DNA from: Suttonella ornithocola
Lineage (GTDB): Bacteria; Pseudomonadota; Gammaproteobacteria; Cardiobacteriales; Cardiobacteriaceae
Assembly (NCBI RefSeq): GCF_001889065.1
Contig: NZ_LWHB01000077.1
Location: forward strand, 1 to 27,282
Reading direction: 5' to 3'
Length of the DNA: 27,282 nucleotides
A model generated the notes under the pieces. That model did not search any database and was not told the origin of the DNA. It was given only the letters and a program-made list of their open reading frames with translations. The first letter of the stretch is position 1. Each line of letters starts with the position of its first letter. Both the position numbers and the translations under genes were made by a program. This document shows, in pieces, positions 16,177 through 24,084 of the stretch.

Positions 16177-17030
16177 TATTCGCTAAGTTCTTCTAAAGCG
16201 GATAAATAGTTATCTCGCAAGGCAAGGGTAACTTTTCCGGCTTTGCCATCACCGATTATATGATTATCAATACTCAATACTGGTGTTGCCCAGTTGGCTG
16301 CAGAAGTAATGAAGGCTTCATTTGCTAAAATCGCTTCGCGTGGCGTAAAGGCTTTTTCGACGAGACGAAGTCCTAACTGATTGATGATTTTGATCATCGC
16401 TTGGCGAGTGATGCCATTTAATATTTCATGATTAGCAGGGCGAGTGAATACGCTATCGCCTTTGACAATATAAGCATTATTTGCTGTTCCTTCAGTGATA
16501 TAGCCGTGTTCATCCACCATCCAAGCATCATCATAGCCATTATGATGAGCGATAGAGCGACAAAGCGATTGAGCGAGTAATTGAGTGGTTTTGATATCTC
16601 TGCGTTGCCAACGAATATCAGGCAATGTTTGTATTTTTAAGCCGGGCTCATTTTGTGCGGCAAGAGGGTCGTGGAAGATGGGAAACATGATCAATGTTGG
16701 GCGCATATTGGTGTCGATTAAAAAATCTCTTACGCCAGTTCCCCGCGTTACTTGCAAATAAATTTCTCCATTAGTGATATGGTTTTTCTCAATAATTTGG
16801 CGTTGAATATTGCTTAGCTCAGAAAAGCTCCAAGGCATTGGCATATTGAGCTCGCCTAAAGAGCGTTCCAGTCTTTTTAAGTGAGCGGAGTTATCGATGA
16901 GTTTTCCTTTAACAACAGCGCTGACTTCATAAACAGAATCCGCCATTAGAAATCCGCGATCATAGATAGAAACGCTGGCTTCTTTTGCAGGTAAAAATTC
17001 GCCATTGACATAAACAATATGTGTATTCAT
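16176..17030 (-). CDS. dat: D-amino-acid aminotransferase (class IV PLP enzyme)
   Basis: Transfers the amino group between D-alanine and D-glutamate via pyridoxal phosphate, supplying D-amino acids for the cell wall. The 284-residue protein is of normal length for this family. It opens with YVNGEFLPAKEASVSIYDRGFLMADSVYE, the D-transaminase N terminus; the PLP Lys is K147 in DIKTTQLLAQ; Glu and cofactor-binding stretches follow at ITEGTANNAYIV and LNGITRQAM. Branched-chain transaminases and aminodeoxychorismate lyases are the alternatives in class IV; the D-transaminase form fits best. A strong AAGGAGG ribosome site stands just before the ATG. It is divergent from glnK across a 210-base regulatory region. 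Confidence 0.85.
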   Translation of the reverse strand: MNTHIVYVNGEFLPAKEASVSIYDRGFLMADSVYEVSAVVKGKLIDNSAHLKRLERSLGELNMPMPWSFSELSNIQRQIIEKNHITNGEIYLQVTRGTGVRDFLIDTNMRPTLIMFPIFHDPLAAQNEPGLKIQTLPDIRWQRRDIKTTQLLAQSLCRSIAHHNGYDDAWMVDEHGYITEGTANNAYIVKGDSVFTRPANHEILNGITRQAMIKIINQLGLRLVEKAFTPREAILANEAFITSAANWATPVLSIDNHIIGDGKAGKVTLALRDNYLSALEELSE

Positions 17031-17099
17031 AAGTCCTCCTTTTCAGCTTTCATCATACCGTAGTTCTGCAAGTAATGGAGCGTTCATTTTTAGATTTTT

Positions 17100-17116
17100 T
17101 GCACTAATTTAGTGCA
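17100..17116. promoter_or_regulatory. NtrC-like binding palindrome upstream of glnK-amtB
   Basis: TGCACTAATTTAGTGCA is a perfect inverted repeat around its central base and matches the NtrC consensus TGCACY-N5-RGTGCA. It lies about 90 bases before a -24/-12-like sequence and 125 bases before the glnK start, a usual enhancer distance. It is also upstream of dat, but divergent. Confidence 0.75.
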
Positions 17117-17191
17117 AATATTCAGTTAAAAGGAAGAGGCTTTTTTCTTTAATTTTATGTTTTCAATATGGTTTTATATTTTTTATTAAGT

Positions 17192-17206
17192 TGGCATGAT
17201 TCGTGA
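17192..17206 (+). promoter_or_regulatory. Possible sigma-54 promoter for glnK-amtB
   Basis: TTGGCATG at 17191-17198 fits the -24 element of sigma-54 promoters. The -12 element would be GTGA at 17203-17206 instead of TTGC, so the match is imperfect. The NtrC-like site upstream and the role of the operon support the call; sequence alone does not prove it. Confidence 0.45.
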
Positions 17207-17240
17207 AGAAGATAGATGAAGTTAACAAGAGGAGCCGATT

Positions 17241-17579
17241 ATGCAATTAGTTACCGCCATTATTAAACCTTTTAAATTAGATGAGGTAAGAGAAGCTTTA
17301 TCTGAAATTGGGGTTTCAGGAATGACCATTAGCGAAGTAAAAGGGTTTGGACGACAAAAAGGTCATACAGAGCTTTATCGAGGCGCGGAATATATTGTGG
17401 ATTTTCTGCCTAAGATAAAAATAGAGATTGCCGCTAATGATGAAGATGTGGATTCTATTGTTCAAGCAATTATTTCAGCGACTAATACGAATAAAGTTGG
17501 AGATGGCAAGATTTTTCTAACACCTTTAACTCAGGTTGTACGCATTCGTACAGGCGAGCTAGATGATGCAGCTTTATAA
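17241..17579 (+). CDS. glnK: Nitrogen regulatory PII protein (GlnK type)
   Basis: Small trimeric signal protein that senses 2-oxoglutarate, ATP/ADP and glutamine status and gates the AmtB channel. It has the exact family length of 112 residues. The T-loop holds the uridylylation Tyr51 in YRGAEYIVDFLPK, with Tyr46 before it; the B-loop TNTNKVGDGKIF and C-loop IRTGELDDAAL are intact. MQLVTAIIKPFKLDEVREAL is the usual N terminus. Co-location with amtB (12 bases downstream) favours GlnK over GlnB. An AGAGGAG ribosome site precedes the start; an NtrC-like palindrome and a possible sigma-54 promoter lie upstream. Confidence 0.95.
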   Translation: MQLVTAIIKPFKLDEVREALSEIGVSGMTISEVKGFGRQKGHTELYRGAEYIVDFLPKIKIEIAANDEDVDSIVQAIISATNTNKVGDGKIFLTPLTQVVRIRTGELDDAAL

Positions 17580-17591
17580 AATGAGGAGATT

Positions 17592-18848
17592 ATGATGCAA
17601 ACAGATATATTATCTTTGAATTACGCTTTAAATACCTTTTATTTATTGGTTTCTGCTGCTTTAGTGTTGTGGATGGCAGCAGGATTTGCAATGTTGGAAA
17701 GTGGCCTGGTTCGTTCAAAAAATACGACCGAGATTTTAATTAAAAATATCGGATTATTTTGTATTGCCTGCTTAATGTATTATTTATCAGGCTATGCCAT
17801 GATGTATCCCGGTGAACAGTATGCTGGTGGGGTTTTCCCCGGCTGGCATTTTTTAGTGAGCATGGATGATTATACAGTGGCTGATTTAGCGACCGAAAAT
17901 ATGGCAGGGGATTATTCTCGTTTAGCAGATTTCTTTTTTCAAGTTTGCTTTGTCGCTACAGCAATGTCGGTTGTTTCTGGCGCGATTGCTGAGCGAATGA
18001 AGTTGTGGGCATTTTTTATATTTGCCATTGTTATGTGTGGAATCATTTATCCTATTCAAGGTTTTTGGAAATGGGGCGGTGGTTTTTTAGATGCTATTGG
18101 ATTCGTAGATTTTGCAGGCTCTGGTATTGTGCATTTATGTGGTGCGAGTGCGGCATTAGCAGGAGTGTTAGTGCTTGGACCAAGAATGGGAAAATATGGA
18201 AAACATGGTCAAATTCATGCCATTCCCGGTGCAAATATGCCCTTAGTCGCCCTTGGAACAATGATTTTATGGCTAGGTTGGTTAGGATTTAATAGCGGTT
18301 CTCAATTAAAAATTTCTGATGTTGAAAATGCAAATGCTGTTGCGCGTATATTTGCGAATACAACGCTTGCAGCGACAGCAGGAGGAATTTTGGCAATGAT
18401 TACCGCACAGTTTATTTTTAAGAAAATGGATTTAACCATGCTTTGTAATGGCGTTTTGGCTGGACTGGTTGCGATTACTGCTGCGCCTGATTCTCCTACT
18501 TTGATGCAAGCAATTTTTATTGGAGGGGTTGCATGGGGATTGGTAGTCTTGTCTGTATTAATGATTGACCGCTTTCGCTTAGATGATCCAGTTGGTGCAA
18601 TATCTGTTCATGGTGTCTGTGGTATTTGGGGATTGTTAGCGGTTTGTCTCAGTCAAGAAAATGTTTTCGTAGCACAGTTAACGGGAATTGCGGCAATTAT
18701 AGGATTTGTATTTATCACGAGCTTAATGGTTTGGTTTTTGCTGAAGTTAACAATAGGTATTCGGGTAGATGCTCAGATTGAATATGAAGGAATGGATTTA
18801 CATGAGTGCGGTATGTCAGCGTATCCTGAGTTCGTAGGTGCGAAATAA
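17592..18848 (+). CDS. amtB: Ammonium transporter AmtB
   Basis: Inner-membrane trimeric channel for ammonium/ammonia. The 418 residues have eleven hydrophobic helices. The twin pore histidines are H181 in GSGIVHLCGASAAL and H340 in GAISVHGVCGIWG. Other marks are AGFAMLESGLVRSKNTTEILIKN in the first helix and loop, DFFFQVCFVATAMSVVSGA, GFWKWGGGFL and WLGWLGFNSGSQL. There is no clear cleavable signal peptide; the protein starts directly at the first helix. The gene follows glnK by 12 bases, the normal glnK-amtB pairing in which GlnK plugs the channel, and a terminator follows. Confidence 0.95.
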   Translation: MMQTDILSLNYALNTFYLLVSAALVLWMAAGFAMLESGLVRSKNTTEILIKNIGLFCIACLMYYLSGYAMMYPGEQYAGGVFPGWHFLVSMDDYTVADLATENMAGDYSRLADFFFQVCFVATAMSVVSGAIAERMKLWAFFIFAIVMCGIIYPIQGFWKWGGGFLDAIGFVDFAGSGIVHLCGASAALAGVLVLGPRMGKYGKHGQIHAIPGANMPLVALGTMILWLGWLGFNSGSQLKISDVENANAVARIFANTTLAATAGGILAMITAQFIFKKMDLTMLCNGVLAGLVAITAAPDSPTLMQAIFIGGVAWGLVVLSVLMIDRFRLDDPVGAISVHGVCGIWGLLAVCLSQENVFVAQLTGIAAIIGFVFITSLMVWFLLKLTIGIRVDAQIEYEGMDLHECGMSAYPEFVGAK

Positions 18849-18867
18849 AGGTGATTTGAATCTGGTA

Positions 18868-18903
18868 GAAATAAGCAAAGATATCTTTGCTTATTTCTTT
18901 TAA
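18868..18903 (+). terminator. Terminator after amtB
   Basis: A perfect 13-bp stem (GAAATAAGCAAAG with CTTTGCTTATTTC) around ATAT is followed by TTTTAATTTA, 19 bases after the amtB stop. A/T-rich but long. Confidence 0.75.
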
Positions 18904-19055
18904 TTTATTGTATGACTGAATATTTCTATATTTGAAGAAAAGTTATTCCTATATCCTAGAATGATAAGAATGTGAGCATATAATTGTTTACTTAGAGATA
19001 TTGGTTTATAAGCTTCATCGTAGAATTTTATCAACTAAAGAAAGAGCGTTTAAAA

Positions 19056-20198
19056 TTATTGTTCATCTAATTGATAAAATTGGTTGGTGATGGCTTTTGC
19101 GCTGCGATGCACATCTCCAACATCTTTTTGGGCTTGTTCAATATGTTTAGCAAGATTGTCCATTCTTCCCTGAAATTGTTGGAATTCTTTTTTAAGATGA
19201 TAGAGTTGTTCGCGTAGAAGGTGCGCTTGTTTTCGTGTTGCATCATCTTTTATCACGGTTTTAGCTGTTGTTAGGATGGCAACCAATGTTGTAGGAGAAG
19301 TTAGCCAAACGTTTCGATGGTGCGCGTATTCAATAATTTCTCCAAAGTTTGCGTGTAGTTCCGCAAATATTGCTTCGGCAGGAATAAACATAATGGCTCC
19401 TGCCGCTGTTTCTGGTGGGAGAATGTATTTTTCTGCGATATCATTGATATGGTGTCGGATATCTTTGGCGAATTGTTGAGCGGCGGCAGAATTTCTTGTG
19501 CCATTAACATAGAGTTTTCGATAGCTTTCTAAGGGAAATTTAGAATCAATTGCTAGTTGTCCAGTGGGTTCAGGCAGTTTTAATAAACAGTCTGGTCTAA
19601 GTCCGTTACTAAGTGTTGATTGATATTGCACATATTGTGCGGGAAGAATATTGTCAATTAGCGTTTTTAGTTGACTTTCGCCAAATGCACCACGACTTCT
19701 TTTATCAATTAAGATTTCTTTTAGCCCGGTAACATCATTGGCCAGTGAATCTAAACGTTTCTGTGCTTCGTCTATTTTAGAAAGTCGAGAAATGATATCT
19801 TTTAGGGTGCTGTTTTGGTGTGTGGTATTTTGTGATAAATATTGTTGAATGCTTTCGGTAATGTTTATTAGTCTTTTTTCAGTTAAAGCAGTAAGTTGAG
19901 AGATTTCTCGATGTAGATGTGTGTTTTGATGAACTAATTGTTCATTAATTTCTTTGCGTAAAACGCTGTCGCCATAATCTTGTCGCATAATCAATGTTTG
20001 CTGCTGACGATTGAGTTCATTTCTGGTAAATTCCTGAAGCTTTTCAAATTGTCTTTGCTGGTGGGCTGCAAATTGTTTCATCAATTTGTATTGACGTTGT
20101 GATTGTTGGCGATTGAGAATTAAAAAGGCGATAAAGATGATTGGTATCAATAAATAAATTAAAGATTCGAGCATAAGTAAGTAGCGTTGATGAGGCAT
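19056..20198 (-). CDS. rmuC: DNA recombination protein RmuC
   Basis: Predicted nuclease-like protein that limits recombination at inverted repeats in E. coli. It begins with a membrane-helix-like segment (SLIYLLIPIIFIAFLIL), then a long coiled coil (about 30-150, rich in Gln, Glu and Leu), then the conserved RmuC domain: RGAFGESQLKTLIDNILP, GLRPDCLLKLPEPTGQLAIDSKFPLESY, IMFIPAEAIFAELHA and WLTSPTTLVAILTTAKTV. The start is uncertain: ATG 20198 gives 380 residues and ATG 20174 gives 372, and MLESLIYLL at the latter looks more natural. Neither has a clear ribosome site. A small inverted-repeat element begins 12 bases upstream of 20198, so its control region may have been displaced. Confidence 0.9.
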   Translation of the reverse strand: MPHQRYLLMLESLIYLLIPIIFIAFLILNRQQSQRQYKLMKQFAAHQQRQFEKLQEFTRNELNRQQQTLIMRQDYGDSVLRKEINEQLVHQNTHLHREISQLTALTEKRLINITESIQQYLSQNTTHQNSTLKDIISRLSKIDEAQKRLDSLANDVTGLKEILIDKRSRGAFGESQLKTLIDNILPAQYVQYQSTLSNGLRPDCLLKLPEPTGQLAIDSKFPLESYRKLYVNGTRNSAAAQQFAKDIRHHINDIAEKYILPPETAAGAIMFIPAEAIFAELHANFGEIIEYAHHRNVWLTSPTTLVAILTTAKTVIKDDATRKQAHLLREQLYHLKKEFQQFQGRMDNLAKHIEQAQKDVGDVHRSAKAITNQFYQLDEQ

Positions 20199-20210
20199 TT
20201 GGGTAGCTAT

Positions 20211-20297
20211 TAGTCAAATCAGTTTAAAACAAAACATTCTATAAATTTGTCTATTCTAGCGATAAATGATGCTCTGTTTTTTTAGCTGGTTGCACTA
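20211..20297. mobile_element. IS630-type MITE, family A copy 3 (between rmuC and rluE)
   Basis: The 87-bp unit has ends TAGTCAAATCAGTTTAAAAC and, from the right, TAGTGCAACCAGCTAAAAAA, with the CTCTGTTTTTTTAGCTG segment of the other two copies. The right flank is TA (20298-20299); the left flank is AT, so that side is decayed or shifted. It sits between two divergent genes. Confidence 0.82.
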
Positions 20298-20341
20298 TAT
20301 CTGGTAATACTAAATACATTTATATTTTATAAGGATTTTAG

Positions 20342-20923
20342 ATGAGTGTGAGAAAAAAGATGAGATATTTGCAAGTAGCGTCGGGCAAAAAACTATTATT
20401 ATTTAATAAGCCTTATGATGTGCTATGTCAATTTTCAGATGAACAAGGTCGTCAAACGTTAAAAGATTTTATTCCTATTACTAAGGTGTATCCAGCAGGG
20501 AGATTGGATAGAGATAGTGAGGGTTTGGTTGTTTTAACAGATGATGGACGATTGCAAGCTAGTATCACAGAACCTAGATTTAAATTGCCTAAAACGTATT
20601 GGGTACAGGTAGAAGGGATCATAGATGAGCGCGCAATTACTCAATTAACAAAGGGGGTGATATTAAAAGATGGTTTAACCTTGCCTGCACAAGCAAAAAT
20701 AATAGAAGAGCCGAAGGGGTTATGGCGACGAAATCCGCCTGTTAGATTTCGAAAGTTGGTTCCAACTAGTTGGTTGTGTTTGACGATTTGTGAAGGTCGT
20801 AATCGACAGATTCGGCGGATGACAGCAGCTGTGGGTTTTCCAACGTTAAGATTAATTCGCATACAGGTTGGCAGTTGGCAATTAGGTGAATTATCATTAG
20901 GAGCTTATAAACTGCTATCGTAA
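20342..20923 (+). CDS. rluE: 23S rRNA pseudouridine synthase RluE
   Basis: Converts a uridine in the peptidyl-transferase part of 23S rRNA (U2457 in E. coli) to pseudouridine. The 193-residue protein lacks an N-terminal S4 domain, as RluE does. It has LLLFNKPYDVLCQFSDEQGR, the catalytic motif GRLDRDSEGL with D56 as the nucleophile, KTYWVQVEG, and the C-terminal CEGRNRQIRRMTAAVGFPTLRLIRI. AAGGA eight bases before the ATG is a reasonable ribosome site. It stands 12 bases before trpD and at the head of a long plus-strand run. Confidence 0.92.
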   Translation: MSVRKKMRYLQVASGKKLLLFNKPYDVLCQFSDEQGRQTLKDFIPITKVYPAGRLDRDSEGLVVLTDDGRLQASITEPRFKLPKTYWVQVEGIIDERAITQLTKGVILKDGLTLPAQAKIIEEPKGLWRRNPPVRFRKLVPTSWLCLTICEGRNRQIRRMTAAVGFPTLRLIRIQVGSWQLGELSLGAYKLLS

Positions 20924-20935
20924 GAGGAGAGTTAA

Positions 20936-21958
20936 ATGAAAGCTGCCATTGGAAAGTTAGTTGCTAGGAAGGACTTATCTAGTGAAGAAATGCAGGCAGT
21001 AATTAGCAGTATGATGCAAGGAGAACAACCGCCAGAATTGATTGCTGCTTTTTTAACGGCTTTAGCAATGAAGGGAGAGACGGTAGAAGAGGTAACTGCG
21101 GCAGCAAAGGTGATGCGTCAATTGGCTAAACAGGTTTATTTGGTTAGTGATGAAATTATGGTTGATCCAGTTGGGACAGGGGGAGATGGCGTAGGATTAT
21201 TTAATTGCTCAACAGCAAGCGCTATTATTGCTTCTGCTGGCGGGGTAAAAATTGCAAAGCATGGCAATATTGCGGCGAGTAGTGCCTCTGGTAGTGCGGA
21301 TGTTTTAAGAGAAGCTGGTGTAAAACTGGAGTTATCTCCAGAACAAGTCGTTAATGCAGTTAATCTTTGCGGGTTTGGGTTTATGTATGCGCCTGCTTTT
21401 CATGCGGCTATGCGGCATGTGGCTCCCGTGCGCCGAGCAATTGGTATTCGCACAATATTTAATGTTTTAGGGCCTTTAAGTAATCCAGCAGGTGTTAAGC
21501 ATCAAGTATTGGGAGTTTTTGCCAAAGATTGGGTACGTCCTATGACAGAAGTCTCTAAAAATTTAGGCGCTCAAAGTGTGATAACGGTATGTTCTGCAAA
21601 CGGGTTAGATGAGTTTGCTATTACAGATATAAATTTTGTTTGTGAGCTGTGCGCAGATGGTACAATTATAGAATATGAAATTGATCCCGTTGAATTAGGA
21701 ATTAAGCATAGATGCCATGATTGTTTAAAGGTTTCTAATGCAAAAGAAAGTTTATCATTAATTCAAGCAATTTTTCGAAGTGAGGGACCAAAAGAAGGAG
21801 AAGATATGTTGGCTTTAAATGCGGCTGCAATTTTTAAAGTGGCAGGAAGAGTGAAAAGCTGGCAAGAAGGAATCATGCTTGCAAAACAAATTATCCAAGA
21901 TGGGCGGGCTTTATCTCAACTCACTAAAATTGCTAAAATCAGCCAGCTAGAGGTATAG
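20936..21958 (+). CDS. trpD: Anthranilate phosphoribosyltransferase
   Basis: Joins anthranilate to PRPP in tryptophan synthesis. The 340-residue protein is a stand-alone TrpD (not fused to TrpG). It has the PRPP/pyrophosphate loop GTGGDG at 80-85 followed by LFNCSTASAIIASAGG, KHGNIAASSASGSADVL, the anthranilate-side segment HAAMRHVAPVRRAIGIRTIFNVLGPLSNPA and GLDEFAI. An AGAGGAG ribosome site precedes the ATG. trpC begins two bases after its stop. The rest of the pathway (trpE, trpG, trpB, trpA, trpF) is not in the window. Confidence 0.95.
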   Translation: MKAAIGKLVARKDLSSEEMQAVISSMMQGEQPPELIAAFLTALAMKGETVEEVTAAAKVMRQLAKQVYLVSDEIMVDPVGTGGDGVGLFNCSTASAIIASAGGVKIAKHGNIAASSASGSADVLREAGVKLELSPEQVVNAVNLCGFGFMYAPAFHAAMRHVAPVRRAIGIRTIFNVLGPLSNPAGVKHQVLGVFAKDWVRPMTEVSKNLGAQSVITVCSANGLDEFAITDINFVCELCADGTIIEYEIDPVELGIKHRCHDCLKVSNAKESLSLIQAIFRSEGPKEGEDMLALNAAAIFKVAGRVKSWQEGIMLAKQIIQDGRALSQLTKIAKISQLEV

Positions 21959-21960
21959 AT

Positions 21961-22752
21961 ATGACAATTCTCGAAGACATCGTGGCATATAAGCGTAAAG
22001 AAGTTGATGAACAAAAAAAATTTATTGATGAGGAGTATTTAATTGCAAATATTGATTTATCTCCTGATCAGCCTAGAGGCTTTATGCGTGCGATTAGTGA
22101 GCGTCATGATAGCGGAAGAGTTGCGGTTATTGCTGAGATAAAAAAAGCTTCTCCAAGTGCCGGTCTTATTCGCGAGGATTTTCAACCAAAAGAAATTGCT
22201 TTAGCTTATGCCAAGCATCAGGCAACTTGTTTGTCTGTTTTGACAGAGAAACAATTTTTTCAGGGGAGTCCATTGCATTTTCGTCAGGTACGTAATGTTG
22301 TTGATTTACCAATGTTAAGAAAGGATTTTATCATTGACCGATATCAAGTGATTGAGTCAAGAGCGTTGGGAGCAGATTGTGTTTTGCTGATTGCTGCTAT
22401 TTTGACTGATCAAGAAATGGTAGCTTTTACACGTCTTGCTTATGATTTGGGAATGGATGTTTTGGTTGAAGTACATAATCGTGAAGAATTAGATCGAGCT
22501 TTAGCTTTACCAATAAAAGCTATTGGTGTGAATAATCGAAATTTACATGATTTTAGTATTTCGTTGGAAACGTCTTTAAAGCTTTACGAACAACTACCCG
22601 AAGATTATTTGCTGATTAGTGAGAGTGGTTTATCAAGTCATGATGATATTGTTGCTTTACAAAAAGCGGGAATTCATACTTTTTTGATTGGAGGGTCGCT
22701 GATGAAAGCAGAGCATCCGGGACGTGCTTTACAAAATTTGATAGATGGTTAA
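21961..22752 (+). CDS. trpC: Indole-3-glycerol phosphate synthase
   Basis: Closes the indole ring from CdRP in the fourth step of tryptophan synthesis. The 263 residues form a single beta/alpha barrel; there is no fused TrpF domain, unlike E. coli TrpC. Motifs in barrel order: VIAEIKKASPSAGLI (active-site Lys around 61-62), LSVLTEKQFFQGSPLHF, MLRKDFIIDRYQV, LIAAILTD, VEVHNREEL, AIGVNNRNLHDF, ISESGLSSHDD and FLIGGSLMKAEHPG. It is two bases after trpD and 11 before upp. Confidence 0.96.
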   Translation: MTILEDIVAYKRKEVDEQKKFIDEEYLIANIDLSPDQPRGFMRAISERHDSGRVAVIAEIKKASPSAGLIREDFQPKEIALAYAKHQATCLSVLTEKQFFQGSPLHFRQVRNVVDLPMLRKDFIIDRYQVIESRALGADCVLLIAAILTDQEMVAFTRLAYDLGMDVLVEVHNREELDRALALPIKAIGVNNRNLHDFSISLETSLKLYEQLPEDYLLISESGLSSHDDIVALQKAGIHTFLIGGSLMKAEHPGRALQNLIDG

Positions 22753-22763
22753 GGAGCTGTTTA

Positions 22764-23396
22764 ATGTCGCAATCTGTATATGAAATTAGTCATCCACTTG
22801 TTCAGCATAAATTAACGACGTTGCGAAAAAAAGAAACGACTACTATGGAATTTCGAGCAGTTGCTTCAGAAATTGGCTTGATATTAGCATATGAGGCAAC
22901 GCGCGATTTGCCTTTAGCAGATGTAGAAATAGAAACGCCACTTGAAAAAATGACCGCTAAAGAATTATTAGGCAAAAAGGCGTGTATTATAAGTATATTA
23001 AGAGCAGGAAATGGTTTATTGGACGGTGTACTAAAGCTTTTACCAGCGGCAAAAGTGGGCTATGTGGGTATGGAGCGAGATGAACAAACTCATCGACCGC
23101 GCGCTTATTATTGTAAATTGCCTAGCGCAATGGATGCGAGAATTGCATTGGTGGTTGATCCGATGTTAGCGACTGGCTTTTCAGCAATTGAAAGTATTCA
23201 TAAAATTAAAGCGTTAGGTGCAAAAGATATTCGATTTTTGTGTTTGCTGGCAACCCCCGAAGGTTTGGCAGCAATGCAAAGGGCTCATCCCGATGTACCC
23301 GTTTATACAGCAGCTATTGATCGTGGATTAGATGAAAATGCTTATATCCGTCCGGGATTGGGAGATGCTGGAGATAGATTATATGGTACGTTATAA
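22764..23396 (+). CDS. upp: Uracil phosphoribosyltransferase
   Basis: Salvages uracil to UMP using PRPP. The 210-residue protein is of standard length. It has HPLVQHKLTTLRKKETTTMEFR, the ILRAGNGLLDGVLKLLPAAKVGYVGMERDE stretch, the PRPP-binding loop VVDPMLATG at 130-138 and the C-terminal uracil site YTAAIDRGLDENAYIRPGLGDAGDRLYGT. GGAG lies before the ATG. It is unusual that upp is in a tight run with trp genes rather than uraA, but the overlap with the next gene argues for one transcript. Confidence 0.95.
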   Translation: MSQSVYEISHPLVQHKLTTLRKKETTTMEFRAVASEIGLILAYEATRDLPLADVEIETPLEKMTAKELLGKKACIISILRAGNGLLDGVLKLLPAAKVGYVGMERDEQTHRPRAYYCKLPSAMDARIALVVDPMLATGFSAIESIHKIKALGAKDIRFLCLLATPEGLAAMQRAHPDVPVYTAAIDRGLDENAYIRPGLGDAGDRLYGTL

Positions 23397-24084
23397 ACAA
23401 TTTGGTTTGTTAATATTAGTAATATTTCCTATTGCTGCTTTTGCGCTTTCTAATTATCGTGCAAGTTATGATATTAGTGTGCGCGGTGTCAGCGCAGGTA
23501 CGCTGATGCATGAGGCTTTTTTTACGGATATTACTTATCGGATTGATACAGTTGCTCGTCCTTCTTTAGCAGCTCAGATGTTAGGTTATGGTGAAATTCG
23601 AGAAACAGTTAAGGGATTATTAAAAAATGATTTAATTTTGCCACAAAATTATCAGCGGACAATGAAAGGCGATAGCGATTATCAACTCAATTATATTTTT
23701 CATCCAAAAGAAGATAAAATTGATGTTAACCATGCAGGAGAAGAAAAAGTTTTATCTTATGATAAAGATCTTCATCCTTTAGATTCACTTTCAATGGTGG
23801 TTCAGGCTTTAAAAGATACAGAAAATCATCATTCACCTACAGAGTATACTTTAGTCATGGAAGATAAAATTCATACTTATCAAGTACAAAAGCTCGCTGA
23901 TCAAACATGGGAAACGAGAAAAGGAAAATCTTTTGCGGTTCATGTGTATCGGCAAACAAGCGGTAATCGGCAAACGGTAATTTATTTTGCTGATAATCCT
24001 TTGCGGTTAGTGCGTTTAGAACAGTTCAAAAAAGGACAAAAACGCTTTTCTATGACTTTAACGGATTATCAGTCTTTGAAATGA
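23383..24084 (+). CDS. Exported DUF3108 family protein
   Basis: A 233-residue protein with a signal peptide (MVRYKQFGLLILVIFPIAAFA) and a beta-rich mature part beginning YRASYDISVRGVSAGTLMHEAF, the pattern of DUF3108: an N-terminal Y.a.Y.i...g...G, repeated beta strands and a C-terminal segment with PLRLVRLEQFKKGQKRFSMTLTDY. The function of the family is not settled; a lipoprotein or outer-membrane-related lipid-carrier fold has been suggested for such folds. I chose ATG 23383 rather than 23332 because it starts the signal peptide and has GGAG just upstream. It overlaps the end of upp by 14 bases. Confidence 0.75.
   Translation: MVRYKQFGLLILVIFPIAAFALSNYRASYDISVRGVSAGTLMHEAFFTDITYRIDTVARPSLAAQMLGYGEIRETVKGLLKNDLILPQNYQRTMKGDSDYQLNYIFHPKEDKIDVNHAGEEKVLSYDKDLHPLDSLSMVVQALKDTENHHSPTEYTLVMEDKIHTYQVQKLADQTWETRKGKSFAVHVYRQTSGNRQTVIYFADNPLRLVRLEQFKKGQKRFSMTLTDYQSLK

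Noticed and set aside
23332..23382. Longer start for the DUF3108 gene at 23332
   Set aside because: It lies deep inside upp, adds a non-signal stretch before a good signal peptide, and the ATG at 23383 has a ribosome site.
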